NCBI GenBank assembly: GCA_017302105.1
Contig: JAFLCS010000004.1
Span: 186,001 to 250,000, forward strand
Source: Caulobacterales bacterium
Lineage (GTDB): Bacteria; Pseudomonadota; Alphaproteobacteria; Caulobacterales; Caulobacteraceae
Direction of reading: 5' to 3'
Length of the DNA stretch: 64,000 nt
A program made the position numbers and the translations under genes. Below the pieces are notes generated by a model that did no database searches, was not told the DNA's origin, and saw nothing but the letters and a program-made list of their open reading frames with translations. Of the stretch, positions 1-12,931 are shown piece by piece (within the stretch, counting starts at the first letter, position 1; each line of letters begins with the position of its first letter).

Positions 1-258
1 AAGATGCCGGTCCAGACAGTTGGCCGAGACGTTCAGCACACCATCCTCGAACCAGCGAATGCGAAAGTCGTCGCGGGCGAACGACACGTCGTTGAGCCTT
101 GAAAACGGCTGGATCCACTCCAGCCGCTCGCCGACCTCGCGCCAGAAGCCATCCGGGTCACGCGCGGCCCGGTCCCGCTCGGCGGCCAGGGCGGCACCGT
201 CCAGGCTCGCGCCCGCCGACTGTTCGGGCGTGACGGCGAAGATCTCATCGTGGCTCAT
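1..258 (-). CDS. acs: Acetyl-CoA synthetase, N-terminal part (runs off window)
   Basis: This is the first 86 codons of an acetate--CoA ligase, which makes acetyl-CoA from acetate, CoA and ATP through an acetyl-adenylate. The predicted peptide starts MSHDEIFAVTPEQ and holds the conserved N-terminal signature of the family: FWREV (about residue 39), then WFEDGVLN and SANCLDRHL at the window edge, where real Acs proteins continue into the AMP-binding domain. The ATG at 258 is preceded by GAGGAAACG, a good ribosome binding site. The adenylation core and the C-terminal acetylatable lysine lie outside the window. It is divergent from the creatininase-family gene. The family call rests on a short but distinctive stretch. 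Confidence 0.85.
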   Translation of the reverse strand, partial: MSHDEIFAVTPEQSAGASLDGAALAAERDRAARDPDGFWREVGERLEWIQPFSRLNDVSFARDDFRIRWFEDGVLNVSANCLDRHL

Positions 259-381
259 GGTCGTTTCCTCGTTCGATCAGCGTTTGCGTCTGTTGTTGTC
301 GCGGCGCGCTTACTTTCTCAGTATGAGGGCCTGATCCGAAATCCAAGCCGAGCCGCCTCAAGGCGCGCGGAGACTGTCGCA

Positions 382-1137
382 ATGCTGATCCACCTGTCGT
401 CCTGGCCCGAGATCGAGGCCCGTCTGAACCAGACCAGGACGGTCATCATCCCCATCGGCTCGAACGAACAGCATGGCCCGACCGGCCTTCTGGGCACCGA
501 CTGGCTATGCCCGGAGATCATCGCCCACGCCGCCGAGCGCCAGGACGAGAGCCTGGTCGTGGCCCCGACCTTCAACATCGGCATGGCCCAGCATCACCTG
601 GGCTTTCCCGGCACCATCACCCTTCGTCCGTCCACCTTCATGGCGGCGATTTCCGACTGGGTCTCGTCCCTGACCCGGCACGGCTTTGAGCGGATCTATT
701 TCCTCAACGGCCACGGCGGCAACGTCTCGACCATCGAGGCTGCCTTCGCCGAAATCTACGCCGAATGGTCCTTCGCCGAGGAACGCTGCCCCTTCATCCT
801 CAAGCTGAAGAACTGGTGGGACCTGCCGGGGGTGCACAGCCTGTGCTCCCAGATCTTCCCGACCGGTCACGGCTCGCACGCCACCCCGTCCGAGATCGCC
901 GTGACCCAGGCCGCCTATCCCGACCGCATCAAGACCGCCGAGCTGTCGCCCAAGATCGCTCCCATGGGGCCGATCCGCGATGCGCTCGATTATCGCGCCC
1001 GCTTCCCCGACGGCCGCATCGGCTCGGACCCGCTGCAGGCCACCCCGGAAAAGGGCCAGACCATCATCGACGCCTCGGTCAAGGCCCTGTTCGACGACGT
1101 GAAGGCCTTCTCGGACGAGGTCATGCCGGGGGTCTAG
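382..1137 (+). CDS. Creatininase-family amidohydrolase
   Basis: A 251-residue member of the creatininase / MftE superfamily, metal-dependent amidohydrolases acting on cyclic or peptide amides. The metal-ligand motifs are visible: E29xH31 within IGSNEQHG, D40 in GTDW, the FLNGHGGN loop near residue 113, and the TGHGSHATPSE segment with the late glutamate near 170. The ATG at 382 is chosen because it has GCGGAG upstream and begins directly with the first beta strand; an in-frame extension back to 250 would overlap the acs start and shows no family similarity. The substrate cannot be read from sequence: creatinine, formamides and peptide-derived cofactors are all known in the family. No mycofactocin genes are nearby. 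Confidence 0.85.
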   Translation: MLIHLSSWPEIEARLNQTRTVIIPIGSNEQHGPTGLLGTDWLCPEIIAHAAERQDESLVVAPTFNIGMAQHHLGFPGTITLRPSTFMAAISDWVSSLTRHGFERIYFLNGHGGNVSTIEAAFAEIYAEWSFAEERCPFILKLKNWWDLPGVHSLCSQIFPTGHGSHATPSEIAVTQAAYPDRIKTAELSPKIAPMGPIRDALDYRARFPDGRIGSDPLQATPEKGQTIIDASVKALFDDVKAFSDEVMPGV

Positions 1138-1142
1138 GCCCC

Positions 1143-1619
1143 CTATTCTTCACGGATCGCGCCCATCTCCAGCGCGAACAGCGGCGCCACCGAAGCGAAC
1201 AGCCGCATATGTTCGGTCATGCCCTCCCAGGTCATGCCGGGCGTGATCAGCACGTCGTACTGGGCCACCGCCGCCGTTCCCTCGGGCCGCTCAAGCTCAA
1301 AGGCCTTGAGATAGCGCCGCTGCTGATTCCAGCGCTCGACCGCGCCCTCGGTCATCGCGGCAATCTGGAACCCCGCAGAGAACTGCCAGGACTGGCAGCG
1401 TCCGGCCACACAGTCGAAGCCCGTCATGTCCCAGGCCACGCCATTGGCACCTGAACGGACCTGATCGCCGTCGACGACCGTATCCAGTCCCTGTTGTGTC
1501 AGCCAGGCGGCCACTTCCTCGGCGGTCGGTCCGCCCGACGGCAGGGTTTGTGCCATGCCTGGCCCGGCCGCCGACACGATCATCATTCCCACGATCCCGG
1601 CCAGAACAGTTCGAGACAT
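1143..1619 (-). CDS. Secreted YbjN-domain-like protein
   Basis: A 158-residue predicted exported protein. Residues 1-24 form a signal peptide (basic start, hydrophobic core, cleavage after GMAQ). The mature part resembles the YbjN (type III chaperone-like) fold: an N-terminal helix with VAAWLTQQG, a paired-Cys strand FDCVAGRCQSWQFSAGF, then WNQQRRYLKAF, the order usual in these small proteins. The ATG at 1619 follows AGGAG by eight bases; a TTG two codons upstream is less likely. It is convergent with the creatininase gene (gap of 5 bases) and divergent from the NAD-GDH gene. Function is unknown; periplasmic location is inferred from the signal peptide. Confidence 0.7.
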   Translation of the reverse strand: MSRTVLAGIVGMMIVSAAGPGMAQTLPSGGPTAEEVAAWLTQQGLDTVVDGDQVRSGANGVAWDMTGFDCVAGRCQSWQFSAGFQIAAMTEGAVERWNQQRRYLKAFELERPEGTAAVAQYDVLITPGMTWEGMTEHMRLFASVAPLFALEMGAIREE

Positions 1620-1825
1620 CCGCAAAGCTCCTGAATTTGGCCGACATCCGTTTCACGGGACCGTGGCGCGATCAAGGCCCGGCCCTTGCGGCTCCTGTCA
1701 TGGATGACCCAAGGCCAAGATTTCGACTTTTGGGGCTTGGCCGGATCGTCGGCACGGCCTATCGGTCGCCCATGGGAGAAGGTGGGCCGCGCACCGACGG
1801 TGGCCCAGATCAGGAAAGCACCACC

Positions 1826-4800
1826 ATGGACGGCGGCCAAACCGCACTTACGCTTCAGGCACTGGAAGACGCCTTCGCCGAGCAGATCGGACGCAAGTCA
1901 GGCAAGGATCTGAACGAACTCGAGCGCGCCTTTGTGGCCCAGGTTCACGACGACTACATCGCCGAAGAGACGCCTGAACTGGGCCTGACCGACTTCGCCA
2001 AGGTCCTGACCCACTTCTGGGCCTTCGCCGAGCAGCGTCAAGCAGGCGCCGCCCCCACCATTCGCGTGCGTCCCGCGCGGGAGGCCGGCGTCGATGCCCC
2101 CTTCGACCTGGTTGAGGTCGTTCAGGACGACGGTCCCTTCCTGGTCGACAGCACCATGGGTGACCTGGCCGAGGCCGGTGCCTCGGTGCGGGCCATGTTC
2201 CACCCGCTGCTGAATTGCGGGCGCGATGCCGCCGGGGCCCGCCAAGCCAGCGCCGATCACAGGGAATCAATGATCCTGGTGATCGTTGATCCGATGACCC
2301 AGGAGCGCCGCGAAGCCGTCCGCTCCAGCCTGGTTGAGACGCTCGCCGACGTGCGCCTGGCGGTGCAGGACCATGCCGCCATGGCCGATCTGATGGCTGA
2401 GGCCGCAGACCGGGTCGATGCCGGCATCCCTGGCGTCTCGCCCGAGATCCAGCAGGAAGGTCTGGACTTTCTGCGCTGGCTTCAGAACGACCACTTCGTC
2501 TTCCTGGGGGCCCGCGACATCGACTATCCGCGCGCTGCGGATGGCGGCTATGCCACGAACCAGCCCCTGACCCAGCGCATTGAGGGCCTCGGCGTCCTGC
2601 GTGATCCCGAGCGCCCCATCCTGCGTCAGGCCCATGAGACAGCCTCGCTTTCCGACGCCTTGCAGCGGCGCGCCGAGCGCGGCGAGCCCGTCGTGGTGGC
2701 CAAGGCTAATCTTCGCTCGCGCGTGCACCGACGCGTGCACATGGATTACGTCTCGATCCTCCGTTACGGCCCCGATGGCCGGCCGTCCGGCGAGACGCGT
2801 TTCGTCGGCCTGTTCACCTCCGAGGCCTATGACAAGGCCGCCTTTGATGTGCCGCTGATCCGCGCCAAGGTCCGCCAGGTCCTGGCTCGTGGCGGCAAGG
2901 CCGAGGGCACCCACAACCACAAGCGCCTGAAGAACATCCTTGAGGCCTTCCCCCGCGACGAACTGTTCCAGGTCGGCGAAGACGAGCTGCTGGAAACGAC
3001 GCTGGGCATCCTGCACCTGAACGACCGCCCTCGCGTGAAGCTGTTCACTCGCATGGATCCGTTTGACCGGTTCATCTCGATCCTCGCCTATATTCCGCGC
3101 GAACGGTATGACGCTGGCGTGCGCGAGCGCATCGGCAAGATTCTGGCCGAGGCCTGGGGCGGGCGAATGTCGGCCTGGTACCCACAGCTCAGCGACGGCC
3201 CGCTGGTCCGCATCCATTACATCATCGGCGTGACGCCCGGTCAGCACCTGACGCCGGACCCGGCCGAGCTCGAGGCCCGCATCGTCGAGGCCTCGCGCGG
3301 GTGGACGGATCGCTTCGAGCAGGCGGCGCGTGGCCTGGGCCTGGCCGATGCCGGTATCGGGGCCCTGACCCGCAACTGGGCCGACGCCTTCCCGGCCAGC
3401 TACCGTGATCGCTACGACGCGCGCGAAGCCCTGATCGACTTGGCCGAGGTCGATCGACTGGGAGAAAGCGACGTCGTCGTGCGCGCCTTCCGGGGACCGA
3501 CGGACAGCAATCTTCAGTTCCACTTCAAGCTCTACCGGCGCGGACGCTCGGCCCCGCTGGCCGACGTCCTGCCGATCCTCTCGGACATGGGCCTGAAGGC
3601 GCTCGAAGAATATGGCCATCGGGTCCAGCCCACCGAAGGCGAACCCATCTACATCCACGAATTCCTGCTCGAAGACCCGCGCGGCAGCGACCTGAAATTC
3701 TCTGACGTCAAGGATCCGTTCGAGGACGCCTTCTCGGCCGTCTGGGCTGAACACACCGAATCCGACGGCTTCAATCGCCTAGTGCTTGAACTGGGCGTCG
3801 GTTGGCGAGATGCCGCCTTGGTCCGCGCCATGGCCAAGTACCGGCAACAGTCCGGCCTTGATCCGTCACAGGCGACCCAGGAAGAGGCCCTGCGCGAATA
3901 TCCCGAGGTGGCGCGGCAGATCCTGGACCTGTTCCGCGCCAAGTTCGATCCCGACCTGGACGGCGATTCCGCCGCCCGCGAGAAGTCGGTCACTCGCCTG
4001 TACAACGAAGGCGAACAGGGGCTGCAAGCCGTCAAGAGCCTGGACCATGACCGCGTCCTGCGCCGGCTGCTGCTGCTGGTCATGGCGATCAAACGCACGA
4101 ACTACTATCAGCGCACCGACGATCCGGACCGCCCCTTCAAGTCCTACATCTCCTTCAAGGTGGCCTCCCGCGAGCTCGCCGATCTTCCCGCCCCCAAACC
4201 CTATCGCGAGATCTTTGTCTGGGCGCCGCACGTCGAGGGCGTGCACCTGCGCTTCGGCCCGGTCGCGCGCGGCGGCCTGCGCTGGTCTGATCGACGCGAC
4301 GACTTCCGCACCGAGGTACTCGGCCTGGTCAAGGCTCAGCAGGTCAAGAACGCGGTCATCGTGCCGGTCGGTTCCAAGGGTGGCTTCTTCGCCAAGCATC
4401 AGGCCCGCGTGGCCAAGGCGTCCGGCAATGATCGCGACGCCATCCAGCAGGAGGGCATCCGGGCTTACCGCACCTTCCTGTCGGGGCTGCTCGATCTGAC
4501 CGACAACATCCTGGCCGACGGGGCCGTCCAGCGCCCGATCCGGGTCGTGGCCTGGGAAGGCGACGACCCCTATCTGGTGGTCGCCGCCGACAAGGGAACG
4601 GCGACCTTCTCGGACATCGCCAATAGCATCTCGGAATCCTATGGCTTCTGGCTGGGAGACGCCTTCGCCTCGGGCGGCTCGGTGGGCTACGACCACAAGG
4701 TCATGGGCATCACCGCGCGTGGGGCCTGGGAAGCGGTCAAGCGCCACTTCATGGAAATGGGCAAGGACATCCAGACCGAGCCGTTCACCGTGGTCGGCGT

Positions 4801-6703
4801 CGGCGATATGTCCGGCGACGTCTTCGGTAACGGGATGCTGCTGTCCAAGCAGATCAAGCTGGTTGCCGCCTTCAACCACCTGCACATTTTCATCGACCCC
4901 GATCCCGATCCGGCCTCCAGCTGGGAAGAGCGGGACCGGATGTTCAAACTGCCCCGCTCGACCTGGGCCGATTACGACGCCTCCAAGATCTCGAAGGGAG
5001 GCGGCATTTTCTCTCGCGATGAGAAGTCGCTGACTCTGTCGCCCGAGATCAAGGCCGTTCTGGGCATCGAGGACGACGCCCTGGCACCGTCCGATCTGAT
5101 CCAGGCCATCCTCAAGTCCGAGGCAGAGCTGCTCTATCTCGGCGGCATCGGCACCTATGTGAAAGCCCCCGCCGAAACCAATCTTCAGGTCGGCGACAAG
5201 GCCAATGACGCGGTCCGCGTCGACGCCCATGAGCTAAGGGTCAAGGTCATTGGCGAAGGGGCCAATCTGGGTCTTACCCAGGCCGGTCGCATCGCCTTCG
5301 CGCGAAACGGCGGACGCATCAATACCGATGCCATCGACAACTCCGCCGGCGTCGATTCCTCGGACCACGAGGTCAATATCAAGATCCTGTGCGGAGCCAT
5401 CGAGGCCGCCGGCAAGCTGACGCGCGAACAGCGCAACACCCTTCTGGCGTCGATGACCGACGAGGTCGCCGCCAAGGTTCTGGTCCACAACTACGATCAG
5501 ACCCTGGCCGTCTCGCTCCAGGAGGCGACGGCAGTTTCGGACCTGGATTCCCATGCTCGCTTCATGGCGCGGCTGGAGCACGCCGGGAAACTCGACCGCA
5601 AGGTCGAGGGCCTGCCGACCCAGGATCAACTGAACGAGATGTCCACCCAGGGGCTGGGTCTGACCCGACCTGAACTCGCGGTGCTGACCGCCTATGGCAA
5701 GCTGGAACTCGACGCCGAGATCGTGGCCGGAACCTCACCTGACGACCCCTATTTCGAGGAGACCCTGGTCCGGTATTTCCCGGCCCCGATGGCGACCTAC
5801 GAAGAGGAGATGAACCGACACCGGCTACGGCGGGAGATCATCTCGACGATCCTCTCCAACGAGATCGTCAATATGTGTGGTGCCACCTTCGGCTCGCGCC
5901 TCAAGCAATCGGCCGAATGCGACACGGACGCCCTGGTCACCGCCTTCGAAGCGGCCCGGCGCGTCTTCCGCCTCGACGAGGCCTGGGATGCCGTCTCGGC
6001 GCTTGACCTCAAGGTTCCGGCCGAGGCTCAACTCGCCCTCTACGGCGAGATCCAGGTCGTTCTGCGCCGCCAGTCATTCTGGCTGGCACGGCGCGCCCGC
6101 AACTCGATCGGCGGTGTCCAGGCCTTGATCGACGCCTACCGGCCGGCTGCCGATGCCCTGCGGGCTGAAGGCGCGACGGTCCTGTCCAGCTTCGGCAAGG
6201 ACCGCTACGAGGAGCGCGCCCAGGCCTTCATGGCTGCGGGGGCACCCGAAGACCTGGCCCGGGCTGTGGCCATGCTGCGACCGCTGACGGCGACCAGCGA
6301 CATCGGTGACCTGGCCAATGCCGCCGGGTGGGACGCTCCGTCGATGGCGCGGCTGTACCATCAGGTCGGACTGGCGCTCGGCTTTGACCGTTTGCGTCAG
6401 GCCGCCGGGTCGCTGGTCACGCGAGATCACTTCGAGCGCCTGGCTGTCCGCCGCCTGATCGAGGATCTGATGACCGAGCAGGAGACCCTCAGTGGGGCCG
6501 TGGCGCGCCAGTGTCAGGCCGGTGACGGAGCCGATGAGGCCCGCGCCGCCGAGGTCGTGACCGACTGGATCGGCCCGCGCGCCGGGATCGTCGATCAGGT
6601 CCGGCGAACCATCGACGAGATCGAGCAGAGCGGCCAGGGCTGGAGCTTCGCCAAGCTGACCATCGCCAACGTCGCCCTGCGCGATCTGGCAACATCGGCC
6701 TGA
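1826..6703 (+). CDS. gdhZ: NAD-dependent glutamate dehydrogenase, large (180-kDa) class
   Basis: A 1625-residue enzyme that oxidatively deaminates glutamate to 2-oxoglutarate and ammonia with NAD. Length and layout match the L_180 class: a long N-terminal regulatory region with ACT-like segments (about 1-700), the catalytic dehydrogenase core (about 750-1200) with GGLRWSDRRDD near 815 and the nucleotide/substrate segment VPVGSKGGFFAK near 850, and a long helical C-terminus. In Caulobacter crescentus the orthologue GdhZ is also known to bind FtsZ and couple metabolism to division; whether that holds here is inference. The start at 1826 has AGGAAAG eight bases upstream and gives a normal N-terminus; an open extension to 1496 runs back through the divergent neighbour's coding region and is rejected. 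A universal stress protein gene follows 22 bases downstream. Confidence 0.95.
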   Translation: MDGGQTALTLQALEDAFAEQIGRKSGKDLNELERAFVAQVHDDYIAEETPELGLTDFAKVLTHFWAFAEQRQAGAAPTIRVRPAREAGVDAPFDLVEVVQDDGPFLVDSTMGDLAEAGASVRAMFHPLLNCGRDAAGARQASADHRESMILVIVDPMTQERREAVRSSLVETLADVRLAVQDHAAMADLMAEAADRVDAGIPGVSPEIQQEGLDFLRWLQNDHFVFLGARDIDYPRAADGGYATNQPLTQRIEGLGVLRDPERPILRQAHETASLSDALQRRAERGEPVVVAKANLRSRVHRRVHMDYVSILRYGPDGRPSGETRFVGLFTSEAYDKAAFDVPLIRAKVRQVLARGGKAEGTHNHKRLKNILEAFPRDELFQVGEDELLETTLGILHLNDRPRVKLFTRMDPFDRFISILAYIPRERYDAGVRERIGKILAEAWGGRMSAWYPQLSDGPLVRIHYIIGVTPGQHLTPDPAELEARIVEASRGWTDRFEQAARGLGLADAGIGALTRNWADAFPASYRDRYDAREALIDLAEVDRLGESDVVVRAFRGPTDSNLQFHFKLYRRGRSAPLADVLPILSDMGLKALEEYGHRVQPTEGEPIYIHEFLLEDPRGSDLKFSDVKDPFEDAFSAVWAEHTESDGFNRLVLELGVGWRDAALVRAMAKYRQQSGLDPSQATQEEALREYPEVARQILDLFRAKFDPDLDGDSAAREKSVTRLYNEGEQGLQAVKSLDHDRVLRRLLLLVMAIKRTNYYQRTDDPDRPFKSYISFKVASRELADLPAPKPYREIFVWAPHVEGVHLRFGPVARGGLRWSDRRDDFRTEVLGLVKAQQVKNAVIVPVGSKGGFFAKHQARVAKASGNDRDAIQQEGIRAYRTFLSGLLDLTDNILADGAVQRPIRVVAWEGDDPYLVVAADKGTATFSDIANSISESYGFWLGDAFASGGSVGYDHKVMGITARGAWEAVKRHFMEMGKDIQTEPFTVVGVGDMSGDVFGNGMLLSKQIKLVAAFNHLHIFIDPDPDPASSWEERDRMFKLPRSTWADYDASKISKGGGIFSRDEKSLTLSPEIKAVLGIEDDALAPSDLIQAILKSEAELLYLGGIGTYVKAPAETNLQVGDKANDAVRVDAHELRVKVIGEGANLGLTQAGRIAFARNGGRINTDAIDNSAGVDSSDHEVNIKILCGAIEAAGKLTREQRNTLLASMTDEVAAKVLVHNYDQTLAVSLQEATAVSDLDSHARFMARLEHAGKLDRKVEGLPTQDQLNEMSTQGLGLTRPELAVLTAYGKLELDAEIVAGTSPDDPYFEETLVRYFPAPMATYEEEMNRHRLRREIISTILSNEIVNMCGATFGSRLKQSAECDTDALVTAFEAARRVFRLDEAWDAVSALDLKVPAEAQLALYGEIQVVLRRQSFWLARRARNSIGGVQALIDAYRPAADALRAEGATVLSSFGKDRYEERAQAFMAAGAPEDLARAVAMLRPLTATSDIGDLANAAGWDAPSMARLYHQVGLALGFDRLRQAAGSLVTRDHFERLAVRRLIEDLMTEQETLSGAVARQCQAGDGADEARAAEVVTDWIGPRAGIVDQVRRTIDEIEQSGQGWSFAKLTIANVALRDLATSA

Positions 6704-6725
6704 GGCTGGGAAAGGGAGGGCGAGG

Positions 6726-7193
6726 GTGACCCGCAAATTCCTCGTCGTCGCCGACGACAGCGCGGAATTCCGCGCGGCCCTGAGCTATGCCGCGCAGCGC
6801 GCCCGCTCGACGGGCGGGCGCGTATCCTTGCTCAAGGTGCTCGCCCCCTCGACCAACGACTATTTTGCGGGCGTCCGCGAAGAGATCGAGGCCGAGATGC
6901 GCAAGGAGGGCGAGGCGCTGCTCGTGCGGCTGGGCGCTGACGCCGAGGCCCGATCCGGGGCCAAGCCGGAGTTCCTGATCGAGGTCGGCGAAACGCGCGA
7001 GGCCCTGAAACGGGTCGTCGCCGCCGATCCCGAGATCAAGATCCTGGTCCTGGCAGCTGCGGTCGGCGGGCGCGGGCCCGGCCCTCTGGTAACCGCCCTG
7101 GCCAAGGAGGGCTCGGGCTTCTGGGGTCGCAAATTGCCGGTCACGGTAGTGCCCGGCGATCTCTCCGACGAGGAGATCGAGGCCCTGGCGTGA
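6726..7193 (+). CDS. Universal stress protein (UspA) family
   Basis: A 155-residue single-domain Usp protein. The N-terminus KFLVVADDS is the first beta strand with the nucleotide-facing aspartates, and the middle carries VSLLKVL and EIKILVLAA strands. The final GxxG-type loop is present only loosely (VGGRGPGPLVTALA), so ATP binding is uncertain. GTG start at 6726 preceded by GGGAGGGCGA. It follows the NAD-GDH gene by 22 bases and is probably co-transcribed with it. The partner and the stress are unknown. Confidence 0.85.
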   Translation: MTRKFLVVADDSAEFRAALSYAAQRARSTGGRVSLLKVLAPSTNDYFAGVREEIEAEMRKEGEALLVRLGADAEARSGAKPEFLIEVGETREALKRVVAADPEIKILVLAAAVGGRGPGPLVTALAKEGSGFWGRKLPVTVVPGDLSDEEIEALA

Positions 7194-7236
7194 GTTTGGT
7201 CGGGGGCGACACCTTTCCCTGGTGGGAGAAGGAAAC

Positions 7237-10812
<3,576 letters not shown>

Positions 10813-10843
10813 AAATCAGTCGTCAGGGCGCTATGTGCGACCC

Positions 10844-11824
10844 ATGACTGACCTGACTGCCGTGATCGATCAGGGGCGAGAAGCCCTCAGCCTCAACGCC
10901 GCCGTTCTCGACCGAACGACAGAGATGGCCGGCAACCTGGCCGTAAATCTGGTTGTGGCGATCCTGATCCTGGTCGCGACCCTGTTCATTGCGCAGTGGG
11001 CCGGACGGGTGGTCAGCCGGATGCTAGGACGCGCCCGACGTAGCGCCCCGGATCCGATGCTGGAGGGCTTCCTGGTCCAGGTGGTGCGGGTCACCGTCAT
11101 TGCCGTGGGTCTGGTGGCGGTTCTTCAGCGGCTGGGCGTCCAGACAACCTCGATCATCGCCGTTCTCGGTGCCGCATCCCTGGCCATCGGCCTGGCCCTG
11201 CAGGGCACCCTGTCGAATGTGGCCGCCGGCGTCATGTTGCTGATCCTGAGACCCTATCGCGTCGGCGATCTGGTTGAGGTCGGAGACAAGACGGGCGTCG
11301 TCCAGAGACTGGACCTGTTCACCACCCGGATCATCGACGCCAACAACCGGCGGATCACCGTGCCCAACAGCCAGGTTCTGGGGGACGCCATCGTCAATAT
11401 TTCGGGCCAGAAGACGCGCCGCATCGAGCTGGCCATGGGTGTGGACTACGACAGCGATCTGCATGAGGTCATGGCCGTGATGAAACGCGTGGCGGCCGAT
11501 CATCCGGCTGTGCTCGACAAGCCTGAGACATGGGCAGGGGTCGTCAATTTCCTCGACAGTTCGATCGAAGTGATGCTGCACGCCTGGGTCAAGTCGGGAG
11601 ACTACTGGCAGACCAGGGCCGATCTGAACCTCGCCATGAAGACCGCCTTCGATCACGCCGGCATCGTCATCCCCTATCCCCATCAGGTCGATCTGCATCG
11701 CTCGGCGGCCGCGCCGAAACCACGCAAGCCCAAGGCCACGCCGGCGCCCAAGGCCCGCGCGCCGGCACCGCGCGCCCGTCTCAGCCCCGCCGAGAAGGCC
11801 CAGGCTGCCGGGGGGGAGAGCTAG
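10844..11824 (+). CDS. Small-conductance mechanosensitive channel (MscS family)
   Basis: A 326-residue minimal MscS-type channel that opens under membrane tension to release solutes. Three membrane helices are visible: about 25-52, 75-97 and 103-130. The last is the pore helix, rich in Ala and Gly (LGAASLAIGLALQGTLSNVAAG), followed by LRPYRVGDLVEVG, the start of the cytoplasmic beta domain. The C-terminal 35 residues are a Lys/Pro/Ala-rich low-complexity tail not needed for the fold. The ATG at 10844 lies 31 bases after the oxoprolinase stop with CAGGGCG upstream. The threonine aldolase gene begins 3 bases after its stop, so the two are probably co-transcribed. Confidence 0.92.
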   Translation: MTDLTAVIDQGREALSLNAAVLDRTTEMAGNLAVNLVVAILILVATLFIAQWAGRVVSRMLGRARRSAPDPMLEGFLVQVVRVTVIAVGLVAVLQRLGVQTTSIIAVLGAASLAIGLALQGTLSNVAAGVMLLILRPYRVGDLVEVGDKTGVVQRLDLFTTRIIDANNRRITVPNSQVLGDAIVNISGQKTRRIELAMGVDYDSDLHEVMAVMKRVAADHPAVLDKPETWAGVVNFLDSSIEVMLHAWVKSGDYWQTRADLNLAMKTAFDHAGIVIPYPHQVDLHRSAAAPKPRKPKATPAPKARAPAPRARLSPAEKAQAAGGES

Positions 11825-11827
11825 GTC

Positions 11828-12844
11828 GTGCGGCATGATTTCGGGTCCGACACCACCGCCGGCATGGCCCCCGAGGCCCTGGCGGCGCTGGCGGCCGTCA
11901 ATGTCGGCTATGCCCCGTCCTATGGGGCGGATGCCGTTTCGGCGCGCTGTGCCGACCTGATCCGCGAGCGCGTCCAGGCCGATGCCGAGGTTCGCTTCGT
12001 CTTTTCCGGCACCGCCGCCAACGCCATGGCGATCTCCATGCTTGCGCAGCCGTTCGAGGCGGTCCTGGCGCATCAGGCGGCCCACATCTGCACGGACGAA
12101 AGCGGCGCACCGGGCTTCTTCGGCCAGGGTGTAGGCCTGATCGGTCTGCCGGGACTCTCGGGCAAGATCGACCCTGCCGCGCTCACCGCCGCCCTGTCGG
12201 AACCCGAGGTCGGCCACCGCCAGTCGCCGGGTGCCCTGAGCCTGACCCAGGCGACCGAATATGGGGCGCTCTATACGTCGGAAGACCTTCGCAAACTGAT
12301 CGAGCCAGCCAAGGCCGCCGGCCTGAAGGTGCATCTTGACGGCGCACGGCTCGCCAATGCCGTGGCCGCCGGATTCGACATGGCCGACATCCCACGCCTG
12401 GGCGTGGACGTCCTGGTCCTGGGGGCCTGCAAGGCCGGGGCGCTCAGCGCCGAGGCCCTGGTCATTTTCGACAAGAGCCTGACCCGGCGGATGGACAATC
12501 GCCTGAAGCAGGCGGGTCAGACAGCATCCAAGATGCGCTTTCTATCGGCTCCGATCCTGGGCCTGCTGGAGTCCGGGGCCTGGGACGGCCATGCCGCCCA
12601 CGCCAACGCCGCCGCGCGCGCCCTGGCTGACGGCGTGCTGGCGCACACGCGCTACGTCCTGGCCCATCCGGTGGATACCAATGCCGTCTTTGTCAGAATG
12701 CCGGCGGAGCATCATCGACGCCTGAATGAACGGGGCTGGGCCTGTTATCGGTTTGACGATGGCTCGGTCCGTTTCGTCTGCTCCTGGGCGACCAGCGAAG
12801 AGGCCATACGCACCCTCATCGAAGATATGGCCGGTTTGGACTGA
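11828..12844 (+). CDS. ltaE: Low-specificity L-threonine aldolase (PLP-dependent)
   Basis: A 338-residue fold-type I PLP enzyme cleaving L-threonine or allo-threonine to glycine and acetaldehyde. Visible family features are FGSDTTAGM at the N-terminus, FVFSGTAANAMA (PLP phosphate loop), HICTDESGAP, HLDGARLANA with the Asp that contacts the pyridine nitrogen, and LGACKAGALSAEA, where Lys202 should form the internal aldimine. The GTG at 11828 starts three bases after the MscS stop and uses a GGGGGGAG ribosome binding site inside the end of the MscS gene. Beta-eliminating lyases share this fold, but the motif set fits the aldolase subgroup of pseudomonads and alphaproteobacteria. Confidence 0.88.
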   Translation: MRHDFGSDTTAGMAPEALAALAAVNVGYAPSYGADAVSARCADLIRERVQADAEVRFVFSGTAANAMAISMLAQPFEAVLAHQAAHICTDESGAPGFFGQGVGLIGLPGLSGKIDPAALTAALSEPEVGHRQSPGALSLTQATEYGALYTSEDLRKLIEPAKAAGLKVHLDGARLANAVAAGFDMADIPRLGVDVLVLGACKAGALSAEALVIFDKSLTRRMDNRLKQAGQTASKMRFLSAPILGLLESGAWDGHAAHANAAARALADGVLAHTRYVLAHPVDTNAVFVRMPAEHHRRLNERGWACYRFDDGSVRFVCSWATSEEAIRTLIEDMAGLD

Positions 12845-12931
12845 TCCGAGATCGCAAACGCGTCAGAAGTCGCTATCTATGCGACCGATGACTGGGGCGA
12901 TTGATCTCTTCTTGCGCAGGACGTTTGGCTG

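Noticed and set aside
1128-1143. GGGGG-TCTAGG-CCCCC hairpin between two convergent genes
   Set aside because: Only five base pairs and no T-tract on either side; too weak to call a terminator.
2267-5230. Two long reverse open frames (about 495 and 454 codons) inside the NAD-GDH gene
   Set aside because: Shadow frames opposite a continuous, motif-bearing dehydrogenase.
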